A stretch of DNA of 27,961 nucleotides from a virus. The notes under the pieces were generated by a model. The model was not told the DNA's origin. It was given only the letters and a program-made list of their open reading frames with translations, and ran no database searches. The DNA lies in the IMG/VR virus record IMGVR_UViG_3300025120_000411, positions 1 through 27,961 of that record; one strand, given 5' to 3'. A program made the position numbers and the translations under genes. The first letter of the stretch is position 1. Each line of letters begins with the position of its first letter. Below are positions 20,238-27,376 of this stretch, one piece after another.

Positions 20238-20712
20238 GTGAGTCTCCCGTATATTTGTATTTAACAAACTTGTTTCTAGTGATGGTGCGAAGTCCTCCAT
20301 CTGCTAATAAATATTCTGGTTCGTGTGCTAATTGTTGTGTATCTTTTAGTCCTTGTTCTGGCTTGTCGTATTCGCTTGCACACTTAATACTGCCCCAAGG
20401 TGTTGTGCGGATAGGACTTTCAAAATGCTTTTCTCTACCATCCCTAAATTTAAGTCGCCAACTAATAACGCCTTTTTCTGGTTCTCGTAATACTCTAACC
20501 TTGTGGTTCATGGGAGCAAAATCAGAGTACCCACGATCATCAATCGCATTTTGTGGGCATGCTTTTATACAACTGTAGCACTCCCAACAAAAGTTTGGTT
20601 CTATGTTTACTGCTCGTCTAGTAACAGGGTCAATATGCATGATATCACTTGGACAAATATCAACGCAATAACCGCAGCCGTCACAGGCGGTCATGTATAC
20701 AAATGTAGGCAT
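20224..20712 (-). CDS. aprB: Adenylylsulfate reductase beta subunit AprB
   Basis: 162 aa, family-typical length. Two [4Fe-4S] motifs: C10-x2-C13-x2-C16-x3-C20 and C42-x2-C45-x2-C48-x3-C52, with the AprB-specific CWECYSCIKACPQNAID and Trp43, the residue that in Archaeoglobus AprB (Trp48) lies between the FAD of AprA and the cluster. The tail RGYSDFAPMNHKVRVLRE, KFRDGREKHF and IRTTPWGSI is diagnostic of AprB rather than a generic ferredoxin. AprA is not in this window. In the host, AprAB interconverts APS and sulfite plus AMP. Here AprB could boost host AprA or serve the oxygenase encoded next to it. SD AAAGGATAGTTA. Confidence 0.93.
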   Translation of the reverse strand: MPTFVYMTACDGCGYCVDICPSDIMHIDPVTRRAVNIEPNFCWECYSCIKACPQNAIDDRGYSDFAPMNHKVRVLREPEKGVISWRLKFRDGREKHFESPIRTTPWGSIKCASEYDKPEQGLKDTQQLAHEPEYLLADGGLRTITRNKFVKYKYTGDSHATT

Positions 20713-20715
20713 TAA

Positions 20716-21057
20716 CTATCCTTTTCTATATTTCTGACTTTTTGGAGGCGACTTTTTAGATCCTGAAGGTCCGGCCCAATAGACTTTATTAGCCCAGTAA
20801 GCTGCTGACATTTTTCCTTTGGCGATGTTGCGACCGTGCCTTGCTTTAAATGATCTACGTGCCTCTGGAGAATAGTTGTGGCCCATAGAAGAGTCTCCAA
20901 AGTGTATAAGTCGCACTTTGTCACCGTCCTTGGCGAGTACCATGCCCTTCTTGCCTTCTCGGTTTGATCTTCTTGGTTTGTTGAATCCATCAAATTTTGT
21001 TCCTCTGTAGTCAATTTTACCACTAGGTAATCTCTTCACTCCTGGGTATTTTGCCAT
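20716..21057 (-). CDS. Conserved basic phage protein
   Basis: 113 aa, MAKYPGVKRLPSGKIDYRGTKF..., with MVLAKDGDKVRLIHFGDSSM, GHNYSPEARRSFKARHGRNI and SAAYWANKVYWAGP, a pattern I recall from marine phages (and some large viruses). Very basic (about 27% Lys+Arg). It precedes aprB by 3 nt, so they share a transcript. Likely nucleic-acid or virion associated; function unknown. An overlapping frame 20712-21023 is rejected. Confidence 0.75.
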   Translation of the reverse strand: MAKYPGVKRLPSGKIDYRGTKFDGFNKPRRSNREGKKGMVLAKDGDKVRLIHFGDSSMGHNYSPEARRSFKARHGRNIAKGKMSAAYWANKVYWAGPSGSKKSPPKSQKYRKG

Positions 21058-21078
21058 AGTATGTATCCTTATTAGATT

Positions 21079-21966
21079 TTATTGGTCTTCAAATATTTCA
21101 AAGTATTTTGTTCGTAATTGCTCAGTATATTCTCTCTTAACTGTTAGGTGTGTTTGATAATATTCACTAAACTTTTTAGACTGTGAATACAGATGATCAA
21201 TATTATTTTTATTAGGCATTTTCTGATCAAGTATCGGTTTGATATATGTTTTAAAAAAATCAAAATGGCATAAAGTGCTTGGATGCGGATCTACAGCACT
21301 TTGTACAGAAAGCACTTCTTTGTTGTCAACGATGTGTTCCCATAAACCTTTTTTGATGGGTGTGATAAACTTATCATAGTCAATAGAATTAAAAACTTTG
21401 TTATATATTGGATTTTGCATATAGTTGCTATCATCTATTGTCTTTTGCTTAAGTCTCTTTTCTTGCCAATTAGAAAGATCATTGTAAAAACCTTGCCACA
21501 ATGCGAAATTGTACTCAATGCCCTTAGCCTGTAGATAATTCTGACAATCATATATGTTTTCTAACATCTGATAGTATTCTTGAAATTTAGATTGCTTGGG
21601 GTAATCCAAAAAATCACTGTTTACAAAAGCAGTCACAGGATGACTAGTTCGAAACCAACGAGTAGTTTTAAGTTTCAATGCGGCCATCAAATGAGTTTTT
21701 GCATATTTTATCTCGTTGTTTTTAACATAGTTGCCAATAAATTCTTCGTCAATCCCTACTATATGACGATGGTGACCGCTGAACATAATAAACACGTGGT
21801 CAGACTTATCTACGGTATAAAGCTTCTTTTTCATGACGCTATTGCCCGATGCACTAGATCCTAAATTATGGAATTCTACGTCATAATGTTTTTGTATGTA
21901 GTCTGCCCATGTGGGGTATATCCATTTGGTAAAACTACCCCCTATTACATGTACTCGGTGCATCAT
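21079..21966 (-). CDS. SGNH-hydrolase-like protein
   Basis: 295 aa. Block I HVIGGSFTKW puts the nucleophile Ser at about residue 11; NLGSSASGN supplies block II Gly; FIMFSGHHRH resembles block III; VDPHPSTLCHFDFF gives the DxH of block V (Asp and His about 226-228). This is the layout of SGNH/GDSL esterases that act on acetyl groups or lipids and sugars. The GGSF serine is unusual compared with GDS, so activity is not certain. ATG 21966 or 21963; it overlaps the preceding gene by 32 nt. A second SGNH gene is at 24826. Confidence 0.7.
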   Translation of the reverse strand: MMHRVHVIGGSFTKWIYPTWADYIQKHYDVEFHNLGSSASGNSVMKKKLYTVDKSDHVFIMFSGHHRHIVGIDEEFIGNYVKNNEIKYAKTHLMAALKLKTTRWFRTSHPVTAFVNSDFLDYPKQSKFQEYYQMLENIYDCQNYLQAKGIEYNFALWQGFYNDLSNWQEKRLKQKTIDDSNYMQNPIYNKVFNSIDYDKFITPIKKGLWEHIVDNKEVLSVQSAVDPHPSTLCHFDFFKTYIKPILDQKMPNKNNIDHLYSQSKKFSEYYQTHLTVKREYTEQLRTKYFEIFEDQ

Positions 21967-22135
21967 ACCTATTCTTAATATCGTTTACAATTTGCCACTG
22001 CCTATGGGTCAGTTGTGGGTATCTACTCTGAGCCAACATACACCCAAGTATAAAATCTTTTTCAGCGTCCGTCAAAGCCTGTTTATCAAAAAAATCCTTT
22101 AAAGGCTTTCTTATTCTTCTTGTGCTAGAAGTCAA
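21935..22135 (-). CDS. Small hypothetical protein, probable TTG start
   Basis: 66 aa from TTG 22135 (AAAGG 8 nt upstream); the longer in-frame ATG at 22231 reads through a shadow of the neighbouring gene and is not used. The protein DFFDKQALTDAEKDFILGCM plus LTHRQWQIVNDIKNRY reads like a real helical domain and recalls the short UvsW.1-type C-terminal helices (L[TS]..Q[WR].[IV]...I[KR]..Y) in phages. Overlaps both neighbours. Confidence 0.55.
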   Translation of the reverse strand: MTSSTRRIRKPLKDFFDKQALTDAEKDFILGCMLAQSRYPQLTHRQWQIVNDIKNRYDAPSTCNRG

Positions 22136-22313
22136 TATCTTTACCTTTATTTTCCCAAGTTTTATAACGAGTAGGTTCAGAACCTGGGTGATCCTTTGTT
22201 TCACTAGGAATATCATAGATAAAAGGATCAAGTTCCATTAATTGTTTTTTCTTATTTTGAAATTCTCGCTCGAACTTCCAGTCATCATACTTATTGATTA
22301 GCCAACTTATCAT
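22125..22313 (-). CDS. Conserved small hypothetical protein
   Basis: 62 aa, MISWLINKYDDWKFEREFQN then KKKQLMELDPFIYDIP. SD TAGGAGACTACAAT. The KKKELMELDPFIYDIP block is a signature I recall from marine phage proteins. Hydrophilic, no membrane helix. Starts 23 nt inside the nuclease gene. Function unknown. Confidence 0.65.
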   Translation of the reverse strand: MISWLINKYDDWKFEREFQNKKKQLMELDPFIYDIPSETKDHPGSEPTRYKTWENKGKDIDF

Positions 22314-22995
22314 ATTGTAGTCTCCTATTTTTTAGTAGAGGTAAAAACGGTACAGCGTCTTGTTCAAATATAATAGGATCTGCACCATCAATGGTCATAA
22401 CAATCGCTATATTTCTTATTCCTGTTCCGTACATCTCATTATGTGCTACAGCATAAGCACAGCCTTGAATATAGTAATCTGTAATTTGTTTAGTAGATTT
22501 CTTCTTCTTTGATGTTTTAAAGTCAATAATAGTAGGCTTGTCTTTCCAAATACCTACCATATCACAACGCCCAGCATAGGAATATTTATTTGACCATAAT
22601 ACTTGTTCTTGTCCCCAGACCTCTTCAATACCTCGCTCTGTAGCTCTAATTAAATCACGACTCATCTGTCTTACGTCTAGTCTCTCCTGAGATAATTCTT
22701 GCCATACGTCTTCCCCGTTGAAATGCTTTTCTGCATATTCGTGAACTAAAGTGCCTCGATCTGTAGCTTCTTTGGAAACCCGTCGAGCTTCTTCTTCCCC
22801 TACTCTCTCTATCCATTTTTGTAACCAAGTGTTATCTGAAGTTTTACCCAATATAGTAGTAATTGACGGATATGATCCGTCAGGTGTATGATAAGTACGT
22901 CCCGTGGGTAGTGTATCAGTATCTACCTCAGTCGTGTAGTCGTACTTCCCTTTTAAAATCGTCCACGGTGTTGACAATAGGTTTTCCTTTCGCAT
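22291..22995 (-). CDS. PD-(D/E)XK nuclease (RecB/Cas4-type)
   Basis: 234 aa at most. Catalytic blocks of the RecB-like exonuclease domain: RGTLVHEYAEK (His85), YAGRCDMVG (Asp145), TIIDFKTSKKK (Asp158, Lys160) and YYIQGCAYA (Gln177, Tyr181). No cysteine cluster like that of Cas4 is present, so a plain phage exonuclease is likelier, for recombination or DNA processing. The start is uncertain: ATG 22995 has no SD, whereas TTG at 22977 has AAAGGA at good distance; either leaves the domain whole. Overlaps the carbamoyltransferase by 68 nt (50 nt with the TTG). Confidence 0.88.
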   Translation of the reverse strand: MRKENLLSTPWTILKGKYDYTTEVDTDTLPTGRTYHTPDGSYPSITTILGKTSDNTWLQKWIERVGEEEARRVSKEATDRGTLVHEYAEKHFNGEDVWQELSQERLDVRQMSRDLIRATERGIEEVWGQEQVLWSNKYSYAGRCDMVGIWKDKPTIIDFKTSKKKKSTKQITDYYIQGCAYAVAHNEMYGTGIRNIAIVMTIDGADPIIFEQDAVPFLPLLKNRRLQYDKLANQ

Positions 22996-24292
22996 TCAAG
23001 CTAGTATTAATTAAAATGGGATACCCATATTGTCTAGTTTTTTCTAATACTTTCCAAAGATACGCATTAGAAGAGCCAGTAACAGTTTGAAGACGGGCAG
23101 TATTATCATGAGTTTTAAAGTTACCTTCAATAATATCAGCAACAAATAACATTTCTTTAGAATGTTGATAAACTTTAAAGTAGTTATCAGCTTCTTCAAT
23201 CTGACAGACAGGCGCATAAGGTCTCCAAGAATCAGTATCTCTCATTTTTATACGATTTAATTTTTTAATGTTATCATCAGTAGGAGCACATAGCAAAGAC
23301 CTATTTCCAAGAGCTCGTGGTCCGAATTCTGCGCGTCCTTGTATGACAGGAACAATCTCACCTTTAATAATTAAATCAGCACATTCATCAGCTGTAATAT
23401 CATTATTTGCAGACACTCCTAAGTACGCGTTTTCCCATAGTGGACGAGTAATTAAAGCAGCAGCTCCTAGCGCACACCCAGCATCACCTGCGGCGGGTTG
23501 AATAGCAACGTGCTTAAAGCCTGAATGTTTTAACAGATAGGTATTAGCAACACAATTTAGGGCAACACCTCCAGCATATGCTAGATTAGTTAATCCTGTT
23601 TCTTTTTGGAGCCATGTTGTAAGAGAGAGTAGTATGTTTTGAGTAACTTGTTGTACAGAAGCCGCAATATCCCAGTCTAGAGTACCAGTGCCTACTCCGC
23701 GTTCTAAGTTATGTAAAAAAGTATAGTCACCGTCTGCATTATAGTCTACAACTTTTTGATTAATCCAAGATGCCCATTTAGGTTTTCCATGAGCAGCAGC
23801 ACTCATCACTTTACACTCATCGCTTAGAGGTACAAATCCCAACAAACGAGTAGCACTAGAATAAAATAAACCAATAGAGTTTGGATAACGAAATCTTTTA
23901 ATCCATTCGATTTGACCATTTCTATATACTCCTAAAGAGGTTGAATAACGATTGCCTACCGTATCTACGACCATTATAGCACAATCAGTCCAGTCAGTGG
24001 TTAAAATAGAACTCATAGCATGAGCTTCGTGATGATCTACTAATACAGGGCGTGCAGATGTAAGTTTTTTAATATCTGATTTAAATTGATTATAGGTAGT
24101 TTCTTCATAAAAAGCAGCAAATTCCCAATCATCATACTGATTTCTTAACCAACGAATAGTATTTTCTGGAAAAGATTTATCAAACTTTTTTCGGGTAAAA
24201 CGCTCTTCGTGAGAAGCACCTTCAATAAATCCGTTATTTAAAGATGCGGCTGCACTATCGTGATGATAAGAGCTCACTCCTAAAATCTTCAT
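22928..24292 (-). CDS. NodU/CmcH-family carbamoyltransferase
   Basis: 454 aa O-carbamoyltransferase. N-terminal kinase-like domain: MKILGVSSYHHDSAAA with HHD, EERFTRKKFDKSFP, DHHEAHAMSS, VVDTVGNR; then YAGGVALNCVANTYLL and IQPAAGDAGCALGAA; C-terminal domain: GRAEFGPRALGNRSLL, SWRPYAPVC, LINTSLNAKGKPIVNT. It transfers carbamoyl from carbamoyl phosphate to a hydroxyl. Family members act on antibiotics and Nod factors; phage relatives can carbamoylate hydroxymethyl-cytosine in DNA. The total length is shorter than TobZ (about 570 aa) but both domains are intact. Partner 2OG oxygenase overlaps it by 38 nt. SD AAAAGG. Target (DNA base or surface glycan) is undecided. Confidence 0.92.
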   Translation of the reverse strand: MKILGVSSYHHDSAAASLNNGFIEGASHEERFTRKKFDKSFPENTIRWLRNQYDDWEFAAFYEETTYNQFKSDIKKLTSARPVLVDHHEAHAMSSILTTDWTDCAIMVVDTVGNRYSTSLGVYRNGQIEWIKRFRYPNSIGLFYSSATRLLGFVPLSDECKVMSAAAHGKPKWASWINQKVVDYNADGDYTFLHNLERGVGTGTLDWDIAASVQQVTQNILLSLTTWLQKETGLTNLAYAGGVALNCVANTYLLKHSGFKHVAIQPAAGDAGCALGAAALITRPLWENAYLGVSANNDITADECADLIIKGEIVPVIQGRAEFGPRALGNRSLLCAPTDDNIKKLNRIKMRDTDSWRPYAPVCQIEEADNYFKVYQHSKEMLFVADIIEGNFKTHDNTARLQTVTGSSNAYLWKVLEKTRQYGYPILINTSLNAKGKPIVNTVDDFKREVRLHD

Positions 24293-24833
24293 TAAAGTAC
24301 CTTTTGGCTAGAGTTATATATTCTGATGAATTAATTGTATTATACTTCATAATTGACATAAAGTCAACAAAAGTCCATCTTTTGTTGTCAACGGTAGGTT
24401 GTATTCTATGAACCATAAAACAAGGAAAAGTCACTGTTTTTCCAGGACTTGGATAAATTCTTGCGATAATGTTTGAAGGTTCTGGATAAGCAAAATCAGC
24501 CCCTAAAGTTCCTAAAGGATTCCAGTTTCCAATTTCAAGAGGCTTACCTTCTGTTAAATATATAATCTGAGTCCAATATCTACCCTTACGAGGATTAGTT
24601 AAAATTCTTTGATTAAAAGAAAAAGAATCTGAATGCCAACTGTAAACATCACCCTGCTCTAGTAGAACTGCTTTTTTCCCTTTAAGATCGCAAATGATTC
24701 TATTCTGATGGTGGGGGTCAGTATAAGAATTAGCCTCTATATATTTCAACAGAGGCTTTATCGATTTTGCTATAAAATCGTTTTTATTTACAAAAATACA
24801 ATCTTGCCACTTTGGGTCAATCTCATCAACCAT
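24255..24833 (-). CDS. 2OG-Fe(II) oxygenase, prolyl-4-hydroxylase-like
   Basis: 192 aa from ATG 24833 (AGGTGA upstream; a GTG two codons before is possible). The iron and co-substrate triad is visible: His67-x-Asp69 in YSWHSDSFSF, His142 in CFMVHRIQPT, and Arg152 in NKRWTFVDF, which binds the 2-oxoglutarate carboxylate. Small, single jelly-roll domain. It lies between an SGNH hydrolase and a carbamoyltransferase, overlapping both. One reading is that it creates a hydroxyl the carbamoyltransferase then caps, but such oxygenases in T4-like phages are numerous and varied. Confidence 0.82.
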   Translation of the reverse strand: MVDEIDPKWQDCIFVNKNDFIAKSIKPLLKYIEANSYTDPHHQNRIICDLKGKKAVLLEQGDVYSWHSDSFSFNQRILTNPRKGRYWTQIIYLTEGKPLEIGNWNPLGTLGADFAYPEPSNIIARIYPSPGKTVTFPCFMVHRIQPTVDNKRWTFVDFMSIMKYNTINSSEYITLAKRYFNEDFRSELLSSR

Positions 24834-25515
24834 GTTCACCTATATAATCATCAATAAATTTTGCTAATTTTTTATGTGCTTTTCTATTTGGATGAACACC
24901 ATCAGGGTAAAAATATTCATCATGCTTCTTCCAAAAATCGATCTTACGTTTAGCGCATTTGAAAAGAAGTTCAGATCCTATTTTATCATCGTCTGCCATA
25001 TCAGCAATATATTTGATATCTCCAAAGTACTCAGTATCTTTCCAATTTGGGTAGAGAAATTCAGTAATACTAGGAATTTTCAAGAAGCAATCAAAACTAG
25101 ATCTTATCTTTTCTATGCCTCCTAGTAAAATAAGTTTATGTCCAATCTCTGTGAAGTGATTATAAAAGTTATCGTTCATCCAACAAATTTTTGTCAGTAT
25201 ATTTTTTTCTTTATGAAACATAGGATGTTTTTCTTCTTCAAGATAGCCAAAGCTACGAGTAGCACAAGTTTTAACATAGACTATATAATCAAAATCATCT
25301 AAGTCATGTCTATCAAATAAGTGAGCTATTACTACACCATCACCGTGGCCAGGAAAAGGATTATGAACTACTTCATATTTTCTTGTTTCGCCAAGATAGT
25401 TGGAGAGTGAATACTGAACTGCGTGAAGATTTATATCATCACCCATAGAAGTATCCCACTCTCCGGCGCTCCACGAGTCACCCGTGACGTAGATTTTTTT
25501 ACGAGCAGATATCAA
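24826..25515 (-). CDS. SGNH/GDSL hydrolase
   Basis: 229 aa from TTG 25515, chosen because AAGGAG precedes it and the overlap with the DsbA-like gene is small; ATG 25557 is the alternative. Blocks: KIYVTGDSWSAG (nucleophile Ser in GDS), HNPFPGHGDGVV (block II Gly), VKTCATR, and PDGVHPNRKAHKKL with DxxH near the C-terminus, all typical of SGNH hydrolases. No signal peptide. Unlike the gene at 21079, the GDS serine is canonical. Probably deacylates a sugar or lipid; target unknown. Confidence 0.85.
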   Translation of the reverse strand: MISARKKIYVTGDSWSAGEWDTSMGDDINLHAVQYSLSNYLGETRKYEVVHNPFPGHGDGVVIAHLFDRHDLDDFDYIVYVKTCATRSFGYLEEEKHPMFHKEKNILTKICWMNDNFYNHFTEIGHKLILLGGIEKIRSSFDCFLKIPSITEFLYPNWKDTEYFGDIKYIADMADDDKIGSELLFKCAKRKIDFWKKHDEYFYPDGVHPNRKAHKKLAKFIDDYIGEHG

Positions 25516-25735
25516 CCCACTCCTTGATTTCGTCCCACTTTTGTTCTTCTTCATCAAGGCTTTGCTTGCGAATAATAGTAGCTACTTTAGTAATAGTAGC
25601 AACAGGGATTGAATATTCAGTTTTAATATCTTTTTTAAGTTCAGCAATTGATTCACGAATTGAGTCCATTTGAACCATCAAATCAACAATGCGGCTGATT
25701 TCTTTTTTTACTTCAGATTTAAGTGCGTATTCCAT
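25499..25735 (-). CDS. DsbA-like phage dsDNA-binding protein (tentative)
   Basis: 78 aa, helical: MEYALKSEVKKEISRIVDLM, SIRESIAELKKDIKTEYSIP, ATIIRKQSLDEEEQKWDEIK. The arrangement of an [IV]xxxxI[KR]xE.[GS][IV].....K[LV].......... block before an acidic C-terminus is that of T4 DsbA, which binds late-gene promoters. Identification is by layout and length (T4 DsbA is 89 aa), so it is tentative. SD GAGGAAAAT. If right, a T4-like late-transcription system is supported. Confidence 0.5.
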   Translation of the reverse strand: MEYALKSEVKKEISRIVDLMVQMDSIRESIAELKKDIKTEYSIPVATITKVATIIRKQSLDEEEQKWDEIKEWVDICS

Positions 25736-25743
25736 ATTTTCCT

Positions 25744-25962
25744 CTATGTTAGTTCTGTTATAGTGTAAAACTTCATAACTTCGTTCGTCAAACTTTTTGC
25801 TATGTTATCAATGTCTTTAGGTGGGCATTCAACTTCATATATCTCACCTATTTTTACATTTTTAACTTCGCTGAATCCTAGTGTTTGTAAACTATTTGTC
25901 ACTGCTTTACCAGCATTGTCTAGTATACCAGGATTGTAGTGTGTAGTGATTCTATATTTCAT
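25744..25962 (-). CDS. purS: Phosphoribosylformylglycinamidine synthase subunit PurS
   Basis: 72 aa. MKYRITTHYNPGILDNAGKA followed by LQTLGFSEVKNVKIGEIYEV is the PurS signature (GxLDxxGKAVxxxLxxLGF). PurS is the small structural subunit that joins PurL and PurQ in FGAM synthase, step 4 of purine synthesis. PurL and PurQ are not in this window; some marine cyanophages carry other purine genes, so they may lie elsewhere. No SD: a TTTACA-17-TAAAGT pair (25996-25968) ends 5 nt before the ATG, a weaker case of a possible leaderless start. Confidence 0.9.
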   Translation of the reverse strand: MKYRITTHYNPGILDNAGKAVTNSLQTLGFSEVKNVKIGEIYEVECPPKDIDNIAKSLTNEVMKFYTITELT

Positions 25963-25970
25963 ATTTTACT

Positions 25971-26324
25971 TTAGGTTGTTGTGTTGGAAGTGTAAACTTT
26001 GAAAGACTCTCTCATCTTAGCGGGTTTACGGCGAATGAATCGTTGTTCTTGAAGATTAAACATAGCTTCGTTGAACATTTTCATGGATAAGTCTGTAGAG
26101 TCAGAAGTGCTTTTGATAAGTAATTTTTGATGAATTAGGTTGAGTGCAGTAACAAGATTAGCAGAACCAATCTCTCTTGAACCGATAAAGTCACCCTCTC
26201 TTCGTGGGTTAACAAGTTCATAAGAATCATTATACCAGATGTCCCCCGAATCGTCATCAAAAACTTCTACAGGCATACCTGACAGAATCTTCCAAACTAA
26301 ATCATTAGCATCTTGTTGTTTCAT
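25971..26324 (-). CDS. Hypothetical protein
   Basis: 117 aa, soluble, MKQQDANDLVWKILSGMPVE, with VEVFDDDSGDIWYND and a helical C-terminal half ending KVYTSNTTT. The middle (LVTALNLIHQKLLIKS..LSMKMFNEAMFNLQEQ) is amphipathic. SD AGGATGAGTAC. No family recognised. A GCAAC-TAC-GTTGC dyad lies just upstream (26345-26357) at the previous stop codon. Confidence 0.6.
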   Translation of the reverse strand: MKQQDANDLVWKILSGMPVEVFDDDSGDIWYNDSYELVNPRREGDFIGSREIGSANLVTALNLIHQKLLIKSTSDSTDLSMKMFNEAMFNLQEQRFIRRKPAKMRESFKVYTSNTTT

Positions 26325-26356
26325 GTACTCATCCTACCGGCTGCGCAACTACGTTG

Positions 26357-26731
26357 CTAGACAACCCAATCGTCACGATATGGTTCCACATAGAACCACG
26401 CTAGAGCTGTAGACACACGCTTCGCGTGAACTTCTTTAGGCTGGCTCATAGCATTAACAAACTCGCGTTTGAAGCGTAGCCAAGGATTTTTTTCAGTTTT
26501 GACAGGCTTCATCACAGCTATATCACGTTGGTTCCAATGGTCACAACGCTTTGCATAAGCTGGCTGAGAGTTAAGAGACCTAGTAGTTTCATCCAACTTC
26601 TGTTGGAGCATGTTATACAGCTCTTGAAAAGCTTCGCTTTTCTCTGTTTCACTCATGTCAGCAACGCAAATGCGACGTGCGTTCCGTACTAGATCACGAT
26701 ATGCATTACGCGATGTCAGTTTAAAAAACAT
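26357..26731 (-). CDS. Hypothetical protein, own promoter
   Basis: 124 aa, basic and helical: MFFKLTSRNAYRDLVRNARR, DMSETEKSEAFQELYNMLQQ, then NPWLRFKREFVNAMSQPKEV and WFYVEPYRDDWVV. SD AGAGGT. Promoter 26747-26775 lies directly upstream. No family recognised; Trp-rich C-terminus is odd. Confidence 0.6.
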   Translation of the reverse strand: MFFKLTSRNAYRDLVRNARRICVADMSETEKSEAFQELYNMLQQKLDETTRSLNSQPAYAKRCDHWNQRDIAVMKPVKTEKNPWLRFKREFVNAMSQPKEVHAKRVSTALAWFYVEPYRDDWVV

Positions 26732-26746
26732 TTTTTTTACCTCTTA

Positions 26747-26775
26747 TTAATAGCAAAGTTAGTGCCGAATGGCAA
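26747..26775 (-). promoter_or_regulatory. Promoter TTGCCA-17-TATTAA
   Basis: Minus strand TTGCCA (26775-26770), 17 nt, TATTAA (26752-26747). Another member of the TTGCC set; the leader would be only about 10 nt and includes the AGAGGT Shine-Dalgarno of the 124-aa gene. Confidence 0.5.
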
Positions 26776-26777
26776 GA

Positions 26778-27128
26778 TTAAAATTTTAACAGTTCTGATA
26801 AATCATTAAACGACATATCTTCTTGTGAATCTGAAAGGAGTGGTATCTGTTGCGCAGGGTGAGAAATGTTTCCCTGTCTCCAAAAGGATTTTGGATCATA
26901 CCAGATGTATTTGTTGTATGACCGCCAAAGTGCGTTGATCTTGTTGGCTGATTTATCATACTCATCAAAGAACGGATCTTGAATAGATATGCGATTTCTA
27001 GCATCTTCCATCCATTTTACCGCACACCAAGGAGACCAACGTGCTGCATTTTCAGCTTCACGAATAGTTCTAAGGACACCCCAATCCGAGTACCCGCCTG
27101 TATTAAATGTTGGTTTTGCTTTAGCCAT
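26778..27128 (-). CDS. Hypothetical protein
   Basis: 116 aa, MAKAKPTFNTGGYSDWGVLR, rich in Trp and Tyr (RWSPWCAVKWMEDARNR, LWRSYNKYIWYDPKSFWRQG). No known domain seen. It overlaps the 58-aa gene upstream by 8 nt. Soluble; the many aromatic residues in short helices may indicate a compact all-helical fold. A shadow frame 26786-27004 is rejected. Confidence 0.6.
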   Translation of the reverse strand: MAKAKPTFNTGGYSDWGVLRTIREAENAARWSPWCAVKWMEDARNRISIQDPFFDEYDKSANKINALWRSYNKYIWYDPKSFWRQGNISHPAQQIPLLSDSQEDMSFNDLSELLKF

Positions 27129-27297
27129 TAGCTACTTTTTCCTGTAAATGATTAAAATGATCGACAATATCAACAATGAACCGAGCAGCAAAGAAATCTC
27201 CGTGAGAAAGCCTAAGATCTTCGTATTCGTTCATTGTGTCTGGGGAGTGTTGTGAGAGGATAGCTTTTGCCTCTAAAAGTGATGGACGTTTATGCAT
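27121..27297 (-). CDS. Small acidic hypothetical protein, first in the minus run
   Basis: 58 aa, MHKRPSLLEAKAILSQHSPD followed by a helical C-terminus FIVDIVDHFNHLQEKVANG. SD AAGGAATGACGA. It is the first gene of the leftward run, next to the divergent region with the dyad at 27327-27351. No family recognised. Confidence 0.65.
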   Translation of the reverse strand: MHKRPSLLEAKAILSQHSPDTMNEYEDLRLSHGDFFAARFIVDIVDHFNHLQEKVANG

Positions 27298-27326
27298 TCG
27301 TCATTCCTTATTATGTTTTAAAAGGT

Positions 27327-27351
27327 ACAAGTCATTCTTTTCTTGACTTGT
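27327..27351. promoter_or_regulatory. Dyad (possible operator) between divergent genes
   Basis: ACAAGTCA (27327-27334), 9-nt spacer, TGACTTGT (27344-27351): perfect 8-bp inverted repeat. Its right arm overlaps the -35 (TTGACT) of the plus-strand promoter, so a protein bound here would block it; RNA hairpin is an alternative. It occupies the only divergent intergenic gap in the window. Confidence 0.6.
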
Positions 27352-27370
27352 TTATAGATTATAGTAAAAT
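27343..27370 (+). promoter_or_regulatory. Promoter TTGACT-16-TAAAAT (plus strand)
   Basis: TTGACT (27343-27348), 16 nt, TAAAAT (27365-27370). Six bases separate the -10 from the ATG at 27377 and no SD is present, the same geometry as at the i-spanin; a leaderless transcript is likely. Confidence 0.65.
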
Positions 27371-27376
27371 AAATAC

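Noticed and set aside
20712-21023. Alternative 103-codon frame over the 113-aa basic gene.
   Set aside because: The overlapping frame has conserved phage motifs and coupling to aprB; this one has neither.
22125-22231. Long ATG-started version of the gene ending at 21935.
   Set aside because: Its N-terminal third is an out-of-frame reading of the 62-aa gene; the TTG at 22135 with AAAGG is a better start.
22291-22995. Cas4 and thus a CRISPR connection for the PD-(D/E)XK nuclease.
   Set aside because: The Cas4 cysteine cluster is absent, and no direct-repeat array or other cas gene is in the window.
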